Positions 17,582 through 25,900 of a DNA stretch of 64,000 bases are shown in pieces. Location of the stretch: positions 1 through 64,000 of the forward strand of contig NZ_CANLZX010000004.1 of NCBI RefSeq assembly GCF_947495675.1. Direction: 5' to 3'. Both the position numbers and the translations under genes were made by a program. This DNA comes from an uncultured Algibacter sp. Its GTDB lineage: Bacteria > Bacteroidota > Bacteroidia > Flavobacteriales > Flavobacteriaceae. Within the stretch, counting starts at the first letter, position 1. The number at the start of each line of letters is the position of its first letter. Below the pieces are notes generated by a model. It saw only the letters and a program-made list of their open reading frames with translations, had not been told where the DNA came from and did no database searches.

Positions 17582-18673
17582 TTGAAACTCTCAATAATTA
17601 TATTAAATTATAATGTTCAATACTTTTTAGAATTATGTCTAAGAAGTGTTGAAGCAGCTATTAAAAACCTTGAAGCAGAAATTATTGTTGTAGATAATGA
17701 CTCTGAAGATAATAGTTGTGAGATGGTTAAAAAGTTATTTCCAAAAGTTAAACTAATAGAAAATAAAGAGAATTTCGGATTTTCAAAAGGTAATAATATT
17801 GGTGTTTTACAAGCAAAAGGCGAGTATTTATGTATTTTAAATCCAGATACTGTTGTTGCCGAAGATACGTTTGTAAAACTTTTAGAATTCGCTAAAAATA
17901 AAAATAAATTAGGTATTGTAGGCTGTCGTTTAAAAAATGGAAGTGGTTTGTTTTTACCAGAAAGTAAAAGAAACATTCCAAGAGTAAATGTTGCGTTAAG
18001 AAAAATACTTGGCTATTCTAAATCCTATTACGCGACTCATTTATCAAAAAAGGATATTGGCGAAGTAGCTATTTTAGTTGGCGCATTTATGCTAATAAAA
18101 AAAGAGGTTTATAACGCTGTTAAGGGTTTTGATGAAGATTATTTTATGTATGGTGAAGATATCGATTTGTCATATAAAATTCTTAAAGCAGGATATAAAA
18201 ACTATTATTACGGCGATACTACAGCTATTCACTTTAAAGGAGAAAGTACATTAAGAGACAAAAATTACGCACGCCGTTTTTTTGGTGCTATGCAAATATT
18301 TTACGAAAAACATTTTAAGCAAAATTTGTTTTTTGATATGGTTGTTTGGTTAGGTATAAAATTGGCATTTTTACTTAGGCGAATACGTAAAATGAAGATT
18401 AATGAAGTTTCAGAATATGTTTTTGTTTCAGATAAAAGAAACCAAAAATTAGAAAAAGTATTAAATAAAAAGATGTTTTTACAATCAAAATTAGATTCTG
18501 TAAAACCAAATTCAGAAATTATTTTAGATGCTAACATGCTTAGTTATAAAGAAATAATTGAGTTAATAACCTATTCTGATAAGGAATTGACTTATAAAAT
18601 ATTACCTAATAATTCTGATTTTATCATTGGTAGTAATGATGGTTTTAGTCAAGGTAAAGTTATTTTCTTTTGA
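17582..18673 (+). CDS. Family 2 glycosyltransferase, TTG start
   Basis: A 363-residue GT2 enzyme of the rhamnosyltransferase-like type. The first residues MKLSIIILNYNVQYFL are read only if TTG at 17582 is the start, and they are the canonical GT2 beginning. VVDNDSEDNS and the DxD-like NPDTVV (about 82-87) bind nucleotide sugar. FDEDYFMYGEDIDLSYKI is the catalytic ED-containing region. The C-terminal region of about 100 residues (from 260) is extra and lacks an obvious motif. It transfers a sugar, probably at the inner membrane, to an unknown acceptor. It starts 11 bp after recR. Confidence 0.9.
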   Translation: MKLSIIILNYNVQYFLELCLRSVEAAIKNLEAEIIVVDNDSEDNSCEMVKKLFPKVKLIENKENFGFSKGNNIGVLQAKGEYLCILNPDTVVAEDTFVKLLEFAKNKNKLGIVGCRLKNGSGLFLPESKRNIPRVNVALRKILGYSKSYYATHLSKKDIGEVAILVGAFMLIKKEVYNAVKGFDEDYFMYGEDIDLSYKILKAGYKNYYYGDTTAIHFKGESTLRDKNYARRFFGAMQIFYEKHFKQNLFFDMVVWLGIKLAFLLRRIRKMKINEVSEYVFVSDKRNQKLEKVLNKKMFLQSKLDSVKPNSEIILDANMLSYKEIIELITYSDKELTYKILPNNSDFIIGSNDGFSQGKVIFF

Positions 18674-18761
18674 TAGTATTGTTGAATATAATAAGGCATT
18701 ATAGTAGTTTATTTATTAATTTTGTAAAATAAAATTAAAAAACAAGCATTACGTTATTGAT

Positions 18762-20090
18762 ATGGCAAAGTTTGAGCTTAGATTACCTAAAATGGGAGAG
18801 AGTGTAGCAGAGGCAACCATTACAACTTGGTTAAAAGATGTTGGCGATACTATTGAAATGGATGATCCTATATTGGAAATAGCTACAGATAAAGTAGATA
18901 GCGAGGTACCTAGTGAAGTAGATGGTGTTCTGGTAGAGCGCCTTTTTAATGTTGATGATGTGGTACAAGTAGGCCAAGTATTAGCAATTATTGAAGTTGA
19001 AGGTGATAATAAATCTAGTACCGATTTAAGCAATGAAGTTTCAATTAAAACTGAAGATGATACCATTGAAGCTGTTAAGTATGTAGAGCAATCTGTTATT
19101 AGTGCGAAAGAAGCTTTTGCTCCTGTTAACTCAAGTGGAGATCGTTTTTACTCACCTTTAGTTAAAAATATTGCCAAAACAGAGGGTATTTCTCAACAAG
19201 AACTCGACGGAATTTCTGGAACAGGAAAAGATGGACGTGTTACTAAAAATGACATTTTAGTTTTTATTAAAAATAGAGGTAATGTCCAACAACATTTAGA
19301 AGCTAAAGCTGATACACCAATTGCTCAACCAAAAACTATTGAAAAACCAATAATTGAAAAGCCAGCAATTATTTCTAGTGGTGAAGATGAAATAATAGAA
19401 ATGACTAGAATGGGTAAGCTTATTGCTCATCATATGGTTGAGTCTGTACAAACATCGGCACATGTACAAAGTTTTATTGAAGCAGATGTTACTAATATTT
19501 GGAACTGGCGCAAGAAAGTTAAAGATGCTTTTATGAAACGCGAAGGCGAAAATTTAACCTTTACACCCATATTTATGGAGGCTATCGCAAAAGCATTGCG
19601 AGATTTTCCAATGATGAACATTTCTCTACAAGGTGATACTATTGTAAAAAAGAAAAATATAAATCTAGGTATGGCGGCAGCTTTACCAGATGGTAATTTA
19701 ATTGTGCCTGTTATAAAAAATGCAGACCAATTAAATTTAGTTGGTATGACTAAGCAGGTTAACGATTTGGCTAACCGCGCCAGAACAGGTAAATTAAAAC
19801 CAGACGATACTCAAGGAGGTACTTATACAGTTACTAATGTTGGTACATTTGGAAGTATCATGGGAACACCAATAATTAATCAGCCGCAAGTTGGTATTTT
19901 AGCACTTGGAGCCATAAGAAAAGTCCCTGCAGTAATTGAAACTCCAGATGGCGATTTTATAGGTATTCGTTATAAAATGTTTTTATCACATTCTTACGAC
20001 CACCGTGTAGTTAATGGTGCGTTGGGTGGTATGTTTGTAAAAGCTGTTACAGATTACCTTGAGGCTTGGGATATAAACAGAGAGATATAA
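18762..20090 (+). CDS. 2-oxoacid dehydrogenase E2 (lipoyl acyltransferase)
   Basis: A 442-residue E2 core. The lipoyl domain occupies 1-80, with lipoylated Lys44 in EIATDKVDSEV. The peripheral subunit-binding domain is at about 128-168 (FYSPLVKNIAKTEGIS). The catalytic domain extends from about 210 to the end, with catalytic His414 in SYDHRVVNG. The substrate is acyl-lipoamide plus CoA. The Bacteroidota pattern suits a branched-chain or 2-oxoglutarate-type complex rather than pyruvate dehydrogenase, but E1 and E3 are not adjacent, so this remains inference. In the usual DHRxxDG motif the Asp is Asn418 here. A TAATTTTG -7-like box lies at 18717-18724, 38 bp before the start codon. Confidence 0.9.
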   Translation: MAKFELRLPKMGESVAEATITTWLKDVGDTIEMDDPILEIATDKVDSEVPSEVDGVLVERLFNVDDVVQVGQVLAIIEVEGDNKSSTDLSNEVSIKTEDDTIEAVKYVEQSVISAKEAFAPVNSSGDRFYSPLVKNIAKTEGISQQELDGISGTGKDGRVTKNDILVFIKNRGNVQQHLEAKADTPIAQPKTIEKPIIEKPAIISSGEDEIIEMTRMGKLIAHHMVESVQTSAHVQSFIEADVTNIWNWRKKVKDAFMKREGENLTFTPIFMEAIAKALRDFPMMNISLQGDTIVKKKNINLGMAAALPDGNLIVPVIKNADQLNLVGMTKQVNDLANRARTGKLKPDDTQGGTYTVTNVGTFGSIMGTPIINQPQVGILALGAIRKVPAVIETPDGDFIGIRYKMFLSHSYDHRVVNGALGGMFVKAVTDYLEAWDINREI

Positions 20091-20157
20091 ATTGAATATT
20101 ATTCATAGCATTCCGATTATATTAGGGGTCAAAGAATCTTAATTATTATATATAAAC

Positions 20158-20189
20158 AAAAAACACAGTTCTAAAACTGTGTTTTTTTA
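20158..20189 (+). terminator. Terminator of the E2 gene
   Basis: ACACAGTT / AACTGTGT with a CTAA loop, flanked by A6 and T7. Confidence 0.88.
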
Positions 20190-20323
20190 TGAACTACCTC
20201 GACTCAAGGGTGCGAGGTAATAAGTAGGAATATTTTTTTTATTTCGACTCAAGCGTCGGGAATTAACCCTAAAAATAATTAATTGATAATTACTATATTC
20301 GTTAGTTGAAAAACCTACTTATT

Positions 20324-23254
20324 ATGAATAAATATATATTTTATTATTTAGTTGTCTTTTTATTTACATTGCAAAGTTGTGATAATGATGATGATGTAAA
20401 TACCCAAACAAAAGAACCTATTTCAGAAACTGAAAAAGACATCATTTTTCAAACAGAAAATTTTGGCGATTTAAAGAATTCAGATTTTTTAGGAATAATT
20501 TCTGATGAAGAAGGCAATGCGATATCAGATGTTCAAATTGCAATTGGTAATTCTGTTGCAGTAACAGATATAAATGGTGTTTTTATAATAAATAGTGCTT
20601 CCGTATTTGAGAAATTCGCACATATAAAAGCGGAAAAAGAAGGCTATATTATAGGGTCTAGAGTTATTGTTCCGAAGGAGGAAGGAGTTAATCAAATTAG
20701 AATTACACTTCTTGAAAAAACAGTTATTGGGAGTGTTAATTCAGGTGAATCTTCAGAAATAAGTTTACCTAACGGTTCTAAGGTCAGTTTTGAAGGGGGG
20801 TTTACAGATAGTAATAATAATCCGTATAGTGGTCAAGTCAATGTGTCTATGCATTATTTAGAACCAAATTCGAGGCATATTTTTAGTGAAATGCCTGGAA
20901 GCCTATATGCGCAAAATGAAAATAATGATCCTCGAAATTTAGAAACCTATGGGATGTTATCCGTTAATTTATTTAGTCCTTCAGGTGAGCAATTAAATAT
21001 TGCAGAAAACAGTTTATCTATGTTAGAGTTTCCAATTGCAGATTCTCAATTAAATAGTGCACCAGACACCATTGAACTTTGGTATTTTGATGAAGAACAA
21101 GGGTATTGGAAAGAAGATGGCATTGCTGTTAGAACAGGTAATAAATATAGAGCAGAAGTATCTCATTTTACTTGGTGGAATTGTGATATACCTTACGAAT
21201 CTGTATATTTTTGTTTTACAACAGATTTAGCATCTGCCTCGTCTCATTATGTAGAGATTAGAAGAGGTTTGACCGATCAATTTATTTTTTCAGGGGAAAT
21301 CGATTTCAATGATGGTTTAGATTTTGAGTGTGGTTTAATACCATTAAATGAAGAGATTGAAATATCTATTTACGGAACGGGAGCATGCGAGAATATATTA
21401 ATAGATCAAGCTATTTATGGGCCTTATAGTTCTGATACTTCAATCACTATTACGTTGCCACCTTTAGTCGATGAAATTTCGACTACTTTAATAACAGGTA
21501 ACGCATTTAATTGTTTAGGGAACCCAATTACAAATGGCTATTTGTTAATAGATTTTGAAACCGTCGTAAGTATTACTAATGGACTCATAAATTTTAGCCT
21601 TCAACATTGCTCTTTTGATACTAAGGAGCTTATGATTTATGACTTAGATTTCAATCAATTTTCTGAAATAATAACGATAACTCCAAATGGGACTTCTGTA
21701 GATTTAGGAACTAAAAGTTCTTGTAATATGCTTGGTGGAACATACACAGGTGATGTATTTTTAGAGTCGCAAGAACAAGTGGATGCGTTTAGTTTATTCG
21801 GATACAAAGATATTATTGGCAACCTAACTATTGGTTTAGAATCCGAATCTACAAATATTGATGATATTTCTGCGTTGGCCTCAATTGAAACAATTTCGGG
21901 TTATATTGTTGTTAAAAATACAGAGCTCTTAAATTTACAAGGTGTAGAAAATATAAATACTATTTCTGGAGGGTTTTGGATTTATAAGAATAACAATCTA
22001 TTAACAGTAACTGAGTTTACAAGTTTAACTAATTTTTCAGGTGGTTTTCATATCCAAGACAATCCTAATTTAGTAACCATTAGTTTTTCAGGATTTGATA
22101 CTGTTGAATATCTTTTTATAGGCTTTAATGCCAACTTAACGACTGTCGTGTTAAATGATTTGGTAACTGTTAACGACTTGTTTAGATATTTAGTTAATCC
22201 TAGCTTAACTTCATTAGGTGAGTTTAATAATTTCACAAATGTTGGTGGAAACCTTATGGTTAGATTTGCAGATCAACTCATAAATTTACAAGGGTTAAAT
22301 AATTTGCAAAGTGTTGGTAGTATTACAATAGATGACAATCAAGCATTATCGTCTTTAGAAGGCTTAGATTCATTAACAGAAATTGTTGACGAAGCCGTCT
22401 TTTTTAACAACTCACAATTGGCAGATTTTCAAGGGTTTAATAGTGTTACTACTATTGGAGGAGATTTACATATTACTAATAACCTATCATTAAGTGCGAT
22501 GAATGGCCTAAATAGTTTAACAACTATCGGAGGCGACGTTCTTATAGATACCAATACAGATTTAACGAGTATTGATGGTCTAAGTAATCTTCAATCTATT
22601 AGTGGTGGTTTAACCATAAGCAATAATGATCAACTTACATCTTTAGCTGGATTGTCTAATTTAACATCTATCTCTAATTTAGAGGTAGAGAATAATGATG
22701 CATTATCTTCTTTAATTGATTTAAATGCTGTAACCAACTTAGGTCGTTTAGTTGTAGAAGATAATGACTCTTTATTAATGCTTTCGGCTTTTAGTAATCT
22801 TACTGTTCTCAATAAAATTGCAATTAAAGATAATTTGATGTTGACTAGTATTCAAGGATTTGAAAACATAACAACTATTGCAGATTATTTTACCTTAGAT
22901 AATAACCCTTTAGTTACGAGTATTCAACCTTTATCAAATGTTTCAGGTCAAGTAGATGTGATATTAATTAGAAATAATGATAGTTTAACAGATTTAACCG
23001 GATTAGAAAATATAACAAGTGTTGGTACAGGTGTAGGGGATATTCTTTATATATGGAATAATGATGGTTTAGTCTCTATTAATGGTTTGCAAGGAATAGA
23101 TAGAGCTAACGTGGCAAATAACATAAATTTAACTGATTTTTGCGGGTTTCAAGCAGGTTTTATAAGTGGTGTAGATGCTAGTACTATTACAATATCAGGT
23201 AATGCTTTCAACCCGAGTGTTCAAGATATAATTGATGGTAATTGCTCGCAATAA
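20324..23254 (+). CDS. Large surface lipoprotein with receptor-L-domain/leucine-rich-like repeats
   Basis: I choose the ATG at 20324 (976 residues), which starts directly with a lipoprotein signal (FLFTLQSC, Cys19); a TTG six codons earlier is less likely. Residues about 50-115 form a carboxypeptidase-regulatory-like beta-sandwich (GIISDEEGNAISDVQIAIG). The middle (120-460) is beta-rich. From about 465 to the end, some 15 repeats of about 24-46 residues carry the pattern GL.NL.SI.GGL.I.NN..L.SL, as in receptor L domains and leucine-rich repeat solenoids. The protein probably sits on the cell surface and binds a protein or glycan. No catalytic motif is seen. It is alone in its transcription unit. 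Confidence 0.85.
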   Translation: MNKYIFYYLVVFLFTLQSCDNDDDVNTQTKEPISETEKDIIFQTENFGDLKNSDFLGIISDEEGNAISDVQIAIGNSVAVTDINGVFIINSASVFEKFAHIKAEKEGYIIGSRVIVPKEEGVNQIRITLLEKTVIGSVNSGESSEISLPNGSKVSFEGGFTDSNNNPYSGQVNVSMHYLEPNSRHIFSEMPGSLYAQNENNDPRNLETYGMLSVNLFSPSGEQLNIAENSLSMLEFPIADSQLNSAPDTIELWYFDEEQGYWKEDGIAVRTGNKYRAEVSHFTWWNCDIPYESVYFCFTTDLASASSHYVEIRRGLTDQFIFSGEIDFNDGLDFECGLIPLNEEIEISIYGTGACENILIDQAIYGPYSSDTSITITLPPLVDEISTTLITGNAFNCLGNPITNGYLLIDFETVVSITNGLINFSLQHCSFDTKELMIYDLDFNQFSEIITITPNGTSVDLGTKSSCNMLGGTYTGDVFLESQEQVDAFSLFGYKDIIGNLTIGLESESTNIDDISALASIETISGYIVVKNTELLNLQGVENINTISGGFWIYKNNNLLTVTEFTSLTNFSGGFHIQDNPNLVTISFSGFDTVEYLFIGFNANLTTVVLNDLVTVNDLFRYLVNPSLTSLGEFNNFTNVGGNLMVRFADQLINLQGLNNLQSVGSITIDDNQALSSLEGLDSLTEIVDEAVFFNNSQLADFQGFNSVTTIGGDLHITNNLSLSAMNGLNSLTTIGGDVLIDTNTDLTSIDGLSNLQSISGGLTISNNDQLTSLAGLSNLTSISNLEVENNDALSSLIDLNAVTNLGRLVVEDNDSLLMLSAFSNLTVLNKIAIKDNLMLTSIQGFENITTIADYFTLDNNPLVTSIQPLSNVSGQVDVILIRNNDSLTDLTGLENITSVGTGVGDILYIWNNDGLVSINGLQGIDRANVANNINLTDFCGFQAGFISGVDASTITISGNAFNPSVQDIIDGNCSQ

Positions 23255-23320
23255 ACAAAGTGTTTAAAAATCATCAAGGAGTAATTATACTTAAACTCAT
23301 GATTATTATACTTTAAGTTT

Positions 23321-23971
23321 TTATTCAATATGCTTTTTTAACACCTCTAAAAGTTGTTTTTTGTTGGTAATTCCTCTATATATTTCAGATTCAATTTCGA
23401 TTAGAAGTAATTCTTTATCTAAGTTTTCAATGGATTTGCCAGATTTATTTAATTTTTCAATCAAAATATCTTGGTCTTTATCTATGTGTTTTTCTTTAAA
23501 CGCTATTTTGTTGTCGTTAAATAGCGTTTCGGTTTCATCACAAAAATCACAATTATCAGATTTGTAAAGGGTAATATTGGCAGTTTTTAAAGCATCGTCA
23601 AAATTTATCTGCATATCATCATAATCTTTTCTAAATTTAAGATTAGCGCTAACTTCATTAACAATAAATTGCTGCTCATATTCACCAGCAGTACCTGCTA
23701 ACTTTATAAGGGTAAGTAAGTGGGTTTCGCTATTAGGCTCAATAGGTTTTAAAACCGGACGATTGCTGCTCCTTCTAAAATCTTTGGTGGTAACTCTTAA
23801 AAACACAACATAACTTATGGTGTCTGTATTTTTAGCATAAAGTTCTAGGCGCTTACCGTTTTGTTTTTCTATAAGCTTTACTTTTTCAGTATTAGCATTT
23901 TGAGAAAAGCTAAACAATGAAGATAAAAATAAAAGAAAAAAGAAAAATAAAAGTTTTAAGTTTGAAATCAT
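23321..23971 (-). CDS. Exported glutaredoxin-like protein with CxxC
   Basis: The ATG at 23971 starts a clean signal peptide (LLFFFFLLFLSSLFSFSQ), giving 216 residues; a TTG seven codons upstream is rejected. After a beta-rich N-terminal part without recognised homology (about 25-130), the last 85 residues look like glutaredoxin: a strand ITLYKSDNCDFCDETETLF with Cys141-x-x-Cys144 and an IAFKEKHID strand. The usual cis-proline/TVP loop is not evident (ESEIYRGITNKK in that region). A thiol-redox role in the periplasm is inferred. The gene is divergent from the exonuclease gene. Confidence 0.75.
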   Translation of the reverse strand: MISNLKLLFFFFLLFLSSLFSFSQNANTEKVKLIEKQNGKRLELYAKNTDTISYVVFLRVTTKDFRRSSNRPVLKPIEPNSETHLLTLIKLAGTAGEYEQQFIVNEVSANLKFRKDYDDMQINFDDALKTANITLYKSDNCDFCDETETLFNDNKIAFKEKHIDKDQDILIEKLNKSGKSIENLDKELLLIEIESEIYRGITNKKQLLEVLKKHIE

Positions 23972-24031
23972 AAGTACTGCAAATTTAAACAAATTTTAAA
24001 AGTATATTTGCAATAAACATACCATAAAGTA

Positions 24032-24808
24032 ATGCAATTAAACCTAACAAAACCCATCTGTTTTTTCGATTTAGAAACTACAGGAATAAGTATAACAAAA
24101 GATAGAATTGTTGAAATTTCAATTTTAAAAGTATTTCCTAACGGTACGGAAGAAAGTAAAACATGGTTGGTAAATCCAGAAATGGTAATTCCTGATGAGG
24201 TTATTGCAATTCATGGGATTTCCAACGAAAAAGTAGCAAACGAACCTACTTTTAAAGAGTTGGCTAAGGATATTTATAATATGATTAAAGATGCAGATTT
24301 AGGAGGATTTAATTCTAACCGGTTTGATATTCCTTTATTGGCTGAAGAAATGCTGCGTGCAGATGTTGATTTTGATATGAAAAACACTTTGGCTATTGAT
24401 GTGCAAACCATTTTCCATAAAATGGAGCAACGCACATTAAGTGCTGCATACAAGTTTTATTGTGATAAAAATTTAGATGGCGCACATAGTGCAGAAGCCG
24501 ATACTAATGCAACGTATCAAGTATTGAAAGCCCAATTAGATAAATATGAAGAATTAGAAAACGATACAAAGTTTTTAGCAGAGTTTAGCTCTCGCAAGAA
24601 ATTTGCAGATTTTGCAGGTTTTATTGCTTACAATAAAGATGGTGTGGAATGTTTCTCTTTTGGTAAGCATAAAGGAAAGTTAGTTACAGAGGTTTTAGAA
24701 AAAGAACCGGGATATTTTGGTTGGTTGTTAAATGCAGATTTTCCATTGTATACTAAAAAGGTGTTAACGGCTATAAAATTAAGGAGTTTTAATAATAAAT
24801 TGGGTTAA
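24032..24808 (+). CDS. DEDDh 3'-5' exonuclease (DnaQ-like) with DUF3820-like tail
   Basis: 258 residues. The exonuclease domain fills about 1-172. Metal ligands are Asp13 and Glu15 (FFDLETTGI), Asp99 (NSNRFDIPLL) and His152 with Asp157 (GAHSAEADTNA), the DnaQ/ExoX arrangement. Residues 205-250 (FSFGKHKGKLV, EPGYFGWLL) match the short domain also found in the DUF3820 group. Substrates may be DNA or RNA; it is not the polymerase epsilon subunit by context. It probably has its own promoter: TATATTTG at 24003-24010, 21 bp before ATG. A repeat element begins 35 bp after the stop. Confidence 0.88.
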   Translation: MQLNLTKPICFFDLETTGISITKDRIVEISILKVFPNGTEESKTWLVNPEMVIPDEVIAIHGISNEKVANEPTFKELAKDIYNMIKDADLGGFNSNRFDIPLLAEEMLRADVDFDMKNTLAIDVQTIFHKMEQRTLSAAYKFYCDKNLDGAHSAEADTNATYQVLKAQLDKYEELENDTKFLAEFSSRKKFADFAGFIAYNKDGVECFSFGKHKGKLVTEVLEKEPGYFGWLLNADFPLYTKKVLTAIKLRSFNNKLG

Positions 24809-24843
24809 AAGAGAGCCTTTGTTACAGGTTTTGGCAGTTAGTT

Positions 24844-24926
24844 GCGTTAGGGATAGAACGGTTTGTTTGAGCTCCTCGACAAAGGAGGGAGCGAGTAGTG
24901 AAAGCCCGACCCTTGTGGTAACGCCC
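24844..24926 (-). repeat. GC-rich dispersed repeat, copy B (83 bp)
   Basis: The reverse complement begins GGGCGTTACCACAAGGGTCG and ends TCTATCCCTAACGC. Its first 44 bp equal copy A exactly, and the rest differs by substitutions. The hairpin stem GCTCC..GGAGC is kept. It sits between two plus-strand genes, 35 bp after one stop and 19 bp before the next start. Confidence 0.88.
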
Positions 24927-24945
24927 AAATTAAATATATTAAGAA

Positions 24946-25557
24946 ATGAAATTGATTTGTATAGGTAGAAATTATACCGAACATATTAAAGAGCTGCAAA
25001 ACGAAAAACCAACAGATCCAGTAGTTTTTTTAAAACCAGATACAGCCATTTTATTAAAAAAGCAACCTTTTTTTATTCCAGATTTTTCTGACGATGTACA
25101 TTATGAAGTTGAGGTTTTGGTTAAAATAAATAGAGTAGGTAAGCATATAGATAAAAAATTTGCTCATAAATACTATAGTGAAATTGGACTTGGAATTGAT
25201 TTTACAGCTCGCGACTTACAAAGTGCTTTAAAAGCGAAAGGTTTGCCATGGGAAAAGGCAAAATCGTTTGATGGTGCAGCAGTAATTGGTAATTGGTTAG
25301 ATAAAAAGGAACTTGGTGATATTAATGATTTTGAATTTTCTTTAAAAAATAATGAGGAAATTGTACAAAATGGAAATACAAGCCACATGCTTTGGAAAAT
25401 TGATGAATTAATAGAATATGTGTCAAAATATTTTACTTTAAAGATAGGAGATGTTATATTTACAGGCACACCAGCTGGAGTTGGCAAAGTTGTTGCAAAC
25501 GATAAACTAAAAGGTTTTATAGAAAACAGGGAAATGTTTTCAATAACAGTAAAATAA
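24946..25557 (+). CDS. Fumarylacetoacetate hydrolase-fold protein
   Basis: 203 residues, the short FAH-family type. Motifs: ICIGRNYTEHIKEL at the start; VFLKPDTA; the metal-binding glutamates in VHYEVEVLVKI (about 52-56); GIDFTARDLQ; IGDVIFTGTPAGVG at the end. Members hydrolyse acylpyruvates or decarboxylate/tautomerise oxaloacetate with Mg2+; which one is not decidable here. It is the first gene of a tight operon: the Hpt gene follows after one base and cinA overlaps that. Confidence 0.9.
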   Translation: MKLICIGRNYTEHIKELQNEKPTDPVVFLKPDTAILLKKQPFFIPDFSDDVHYEVEVLVKINRVGKHIDKKFAHKYYSEIGLGIDFTARDLQSALKAKGLPWEKAKSFDGAAVIGNWLDKKELGDINDFEFSLKNNEEIVQNGNTSHMLWKIDELIEYVSKYFTLKIGDVIFTGTPAGVGKVVANDKLKGFIENREMFSITVK

Positions 25558-25558
25558 A

Positions 25559-25900
25559 ATGGAATTACATTATAAATTATTTAGAGTTCGTGAATTGGCA
25601 GATAATGATGAAGATTTTATAGCATCATTAGCCGAAGCTTTTTTAGAAGAAGTACCTGAAGATGCAGAGCGTTTGATTAAAGCAGTAGCTGATAAAAATT
25701 ATCAAGAAGCTTATCAAGCGGCTCATAAAATGAAGCCAACAATCGATTTGTTTGAATTAGGTGTGCTTGATAAATTAATAGAAGTACAAGATTGGGGAAA
25801 GTTTACACAAACAGATGTAGATATTTCTGAGCAGTTAGATATCGTTGTTACAGCAATAAGTAAAGCTAGTGCTGAAATGAAGTCAGATTTTAAATTATAA
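25559..25900 (+). CDS. Stand-alone Hpt (histidine phosphotransfer) protein
   Basis: 113 residues, an all-helical Hpt domain. The phosphoacceptor region reads EAYQAAHKMKPTIDLF, His56 being the accepting histidine with the expected lysine two residues later. It should relay phosphate between a response-regulator receiver and another receiver in a phosphorelay. No histidine kinase or regulator is near, so its partners are elsewhere. It is sandwiched in one operon between the FAH-fold gene (1 bp apart) and cinA (stop/start overlap), which implies translational coupling with cinA rather than a shared biochemical pathway. Confidence 0.85.
   Translation: MELHYKLFRVRELADNDEDFIASLAEAFLEEVPEDAERLIKAVADKNYQEAYQAAHKMKPTIDLFELGVLDKLIEVQDWGKFTQTDVDISEQLDIVVTAISKASAEMKSDFKL

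Noticed and set aside
20199..20272. Inverted TACCTCG/CGAGGTA and the repeated word TCGACTCAAG downstream of the E2 terminator
   Set aside because: Short and isolated; similar only to itself, and not matching the ends of the GC-rich repeat family.
20306..20323. TTG-initiated six-codon extension of the surface lipoprotein
   Set aside because: ATG at 20324 directly starts a canonical lipoprotein signal.
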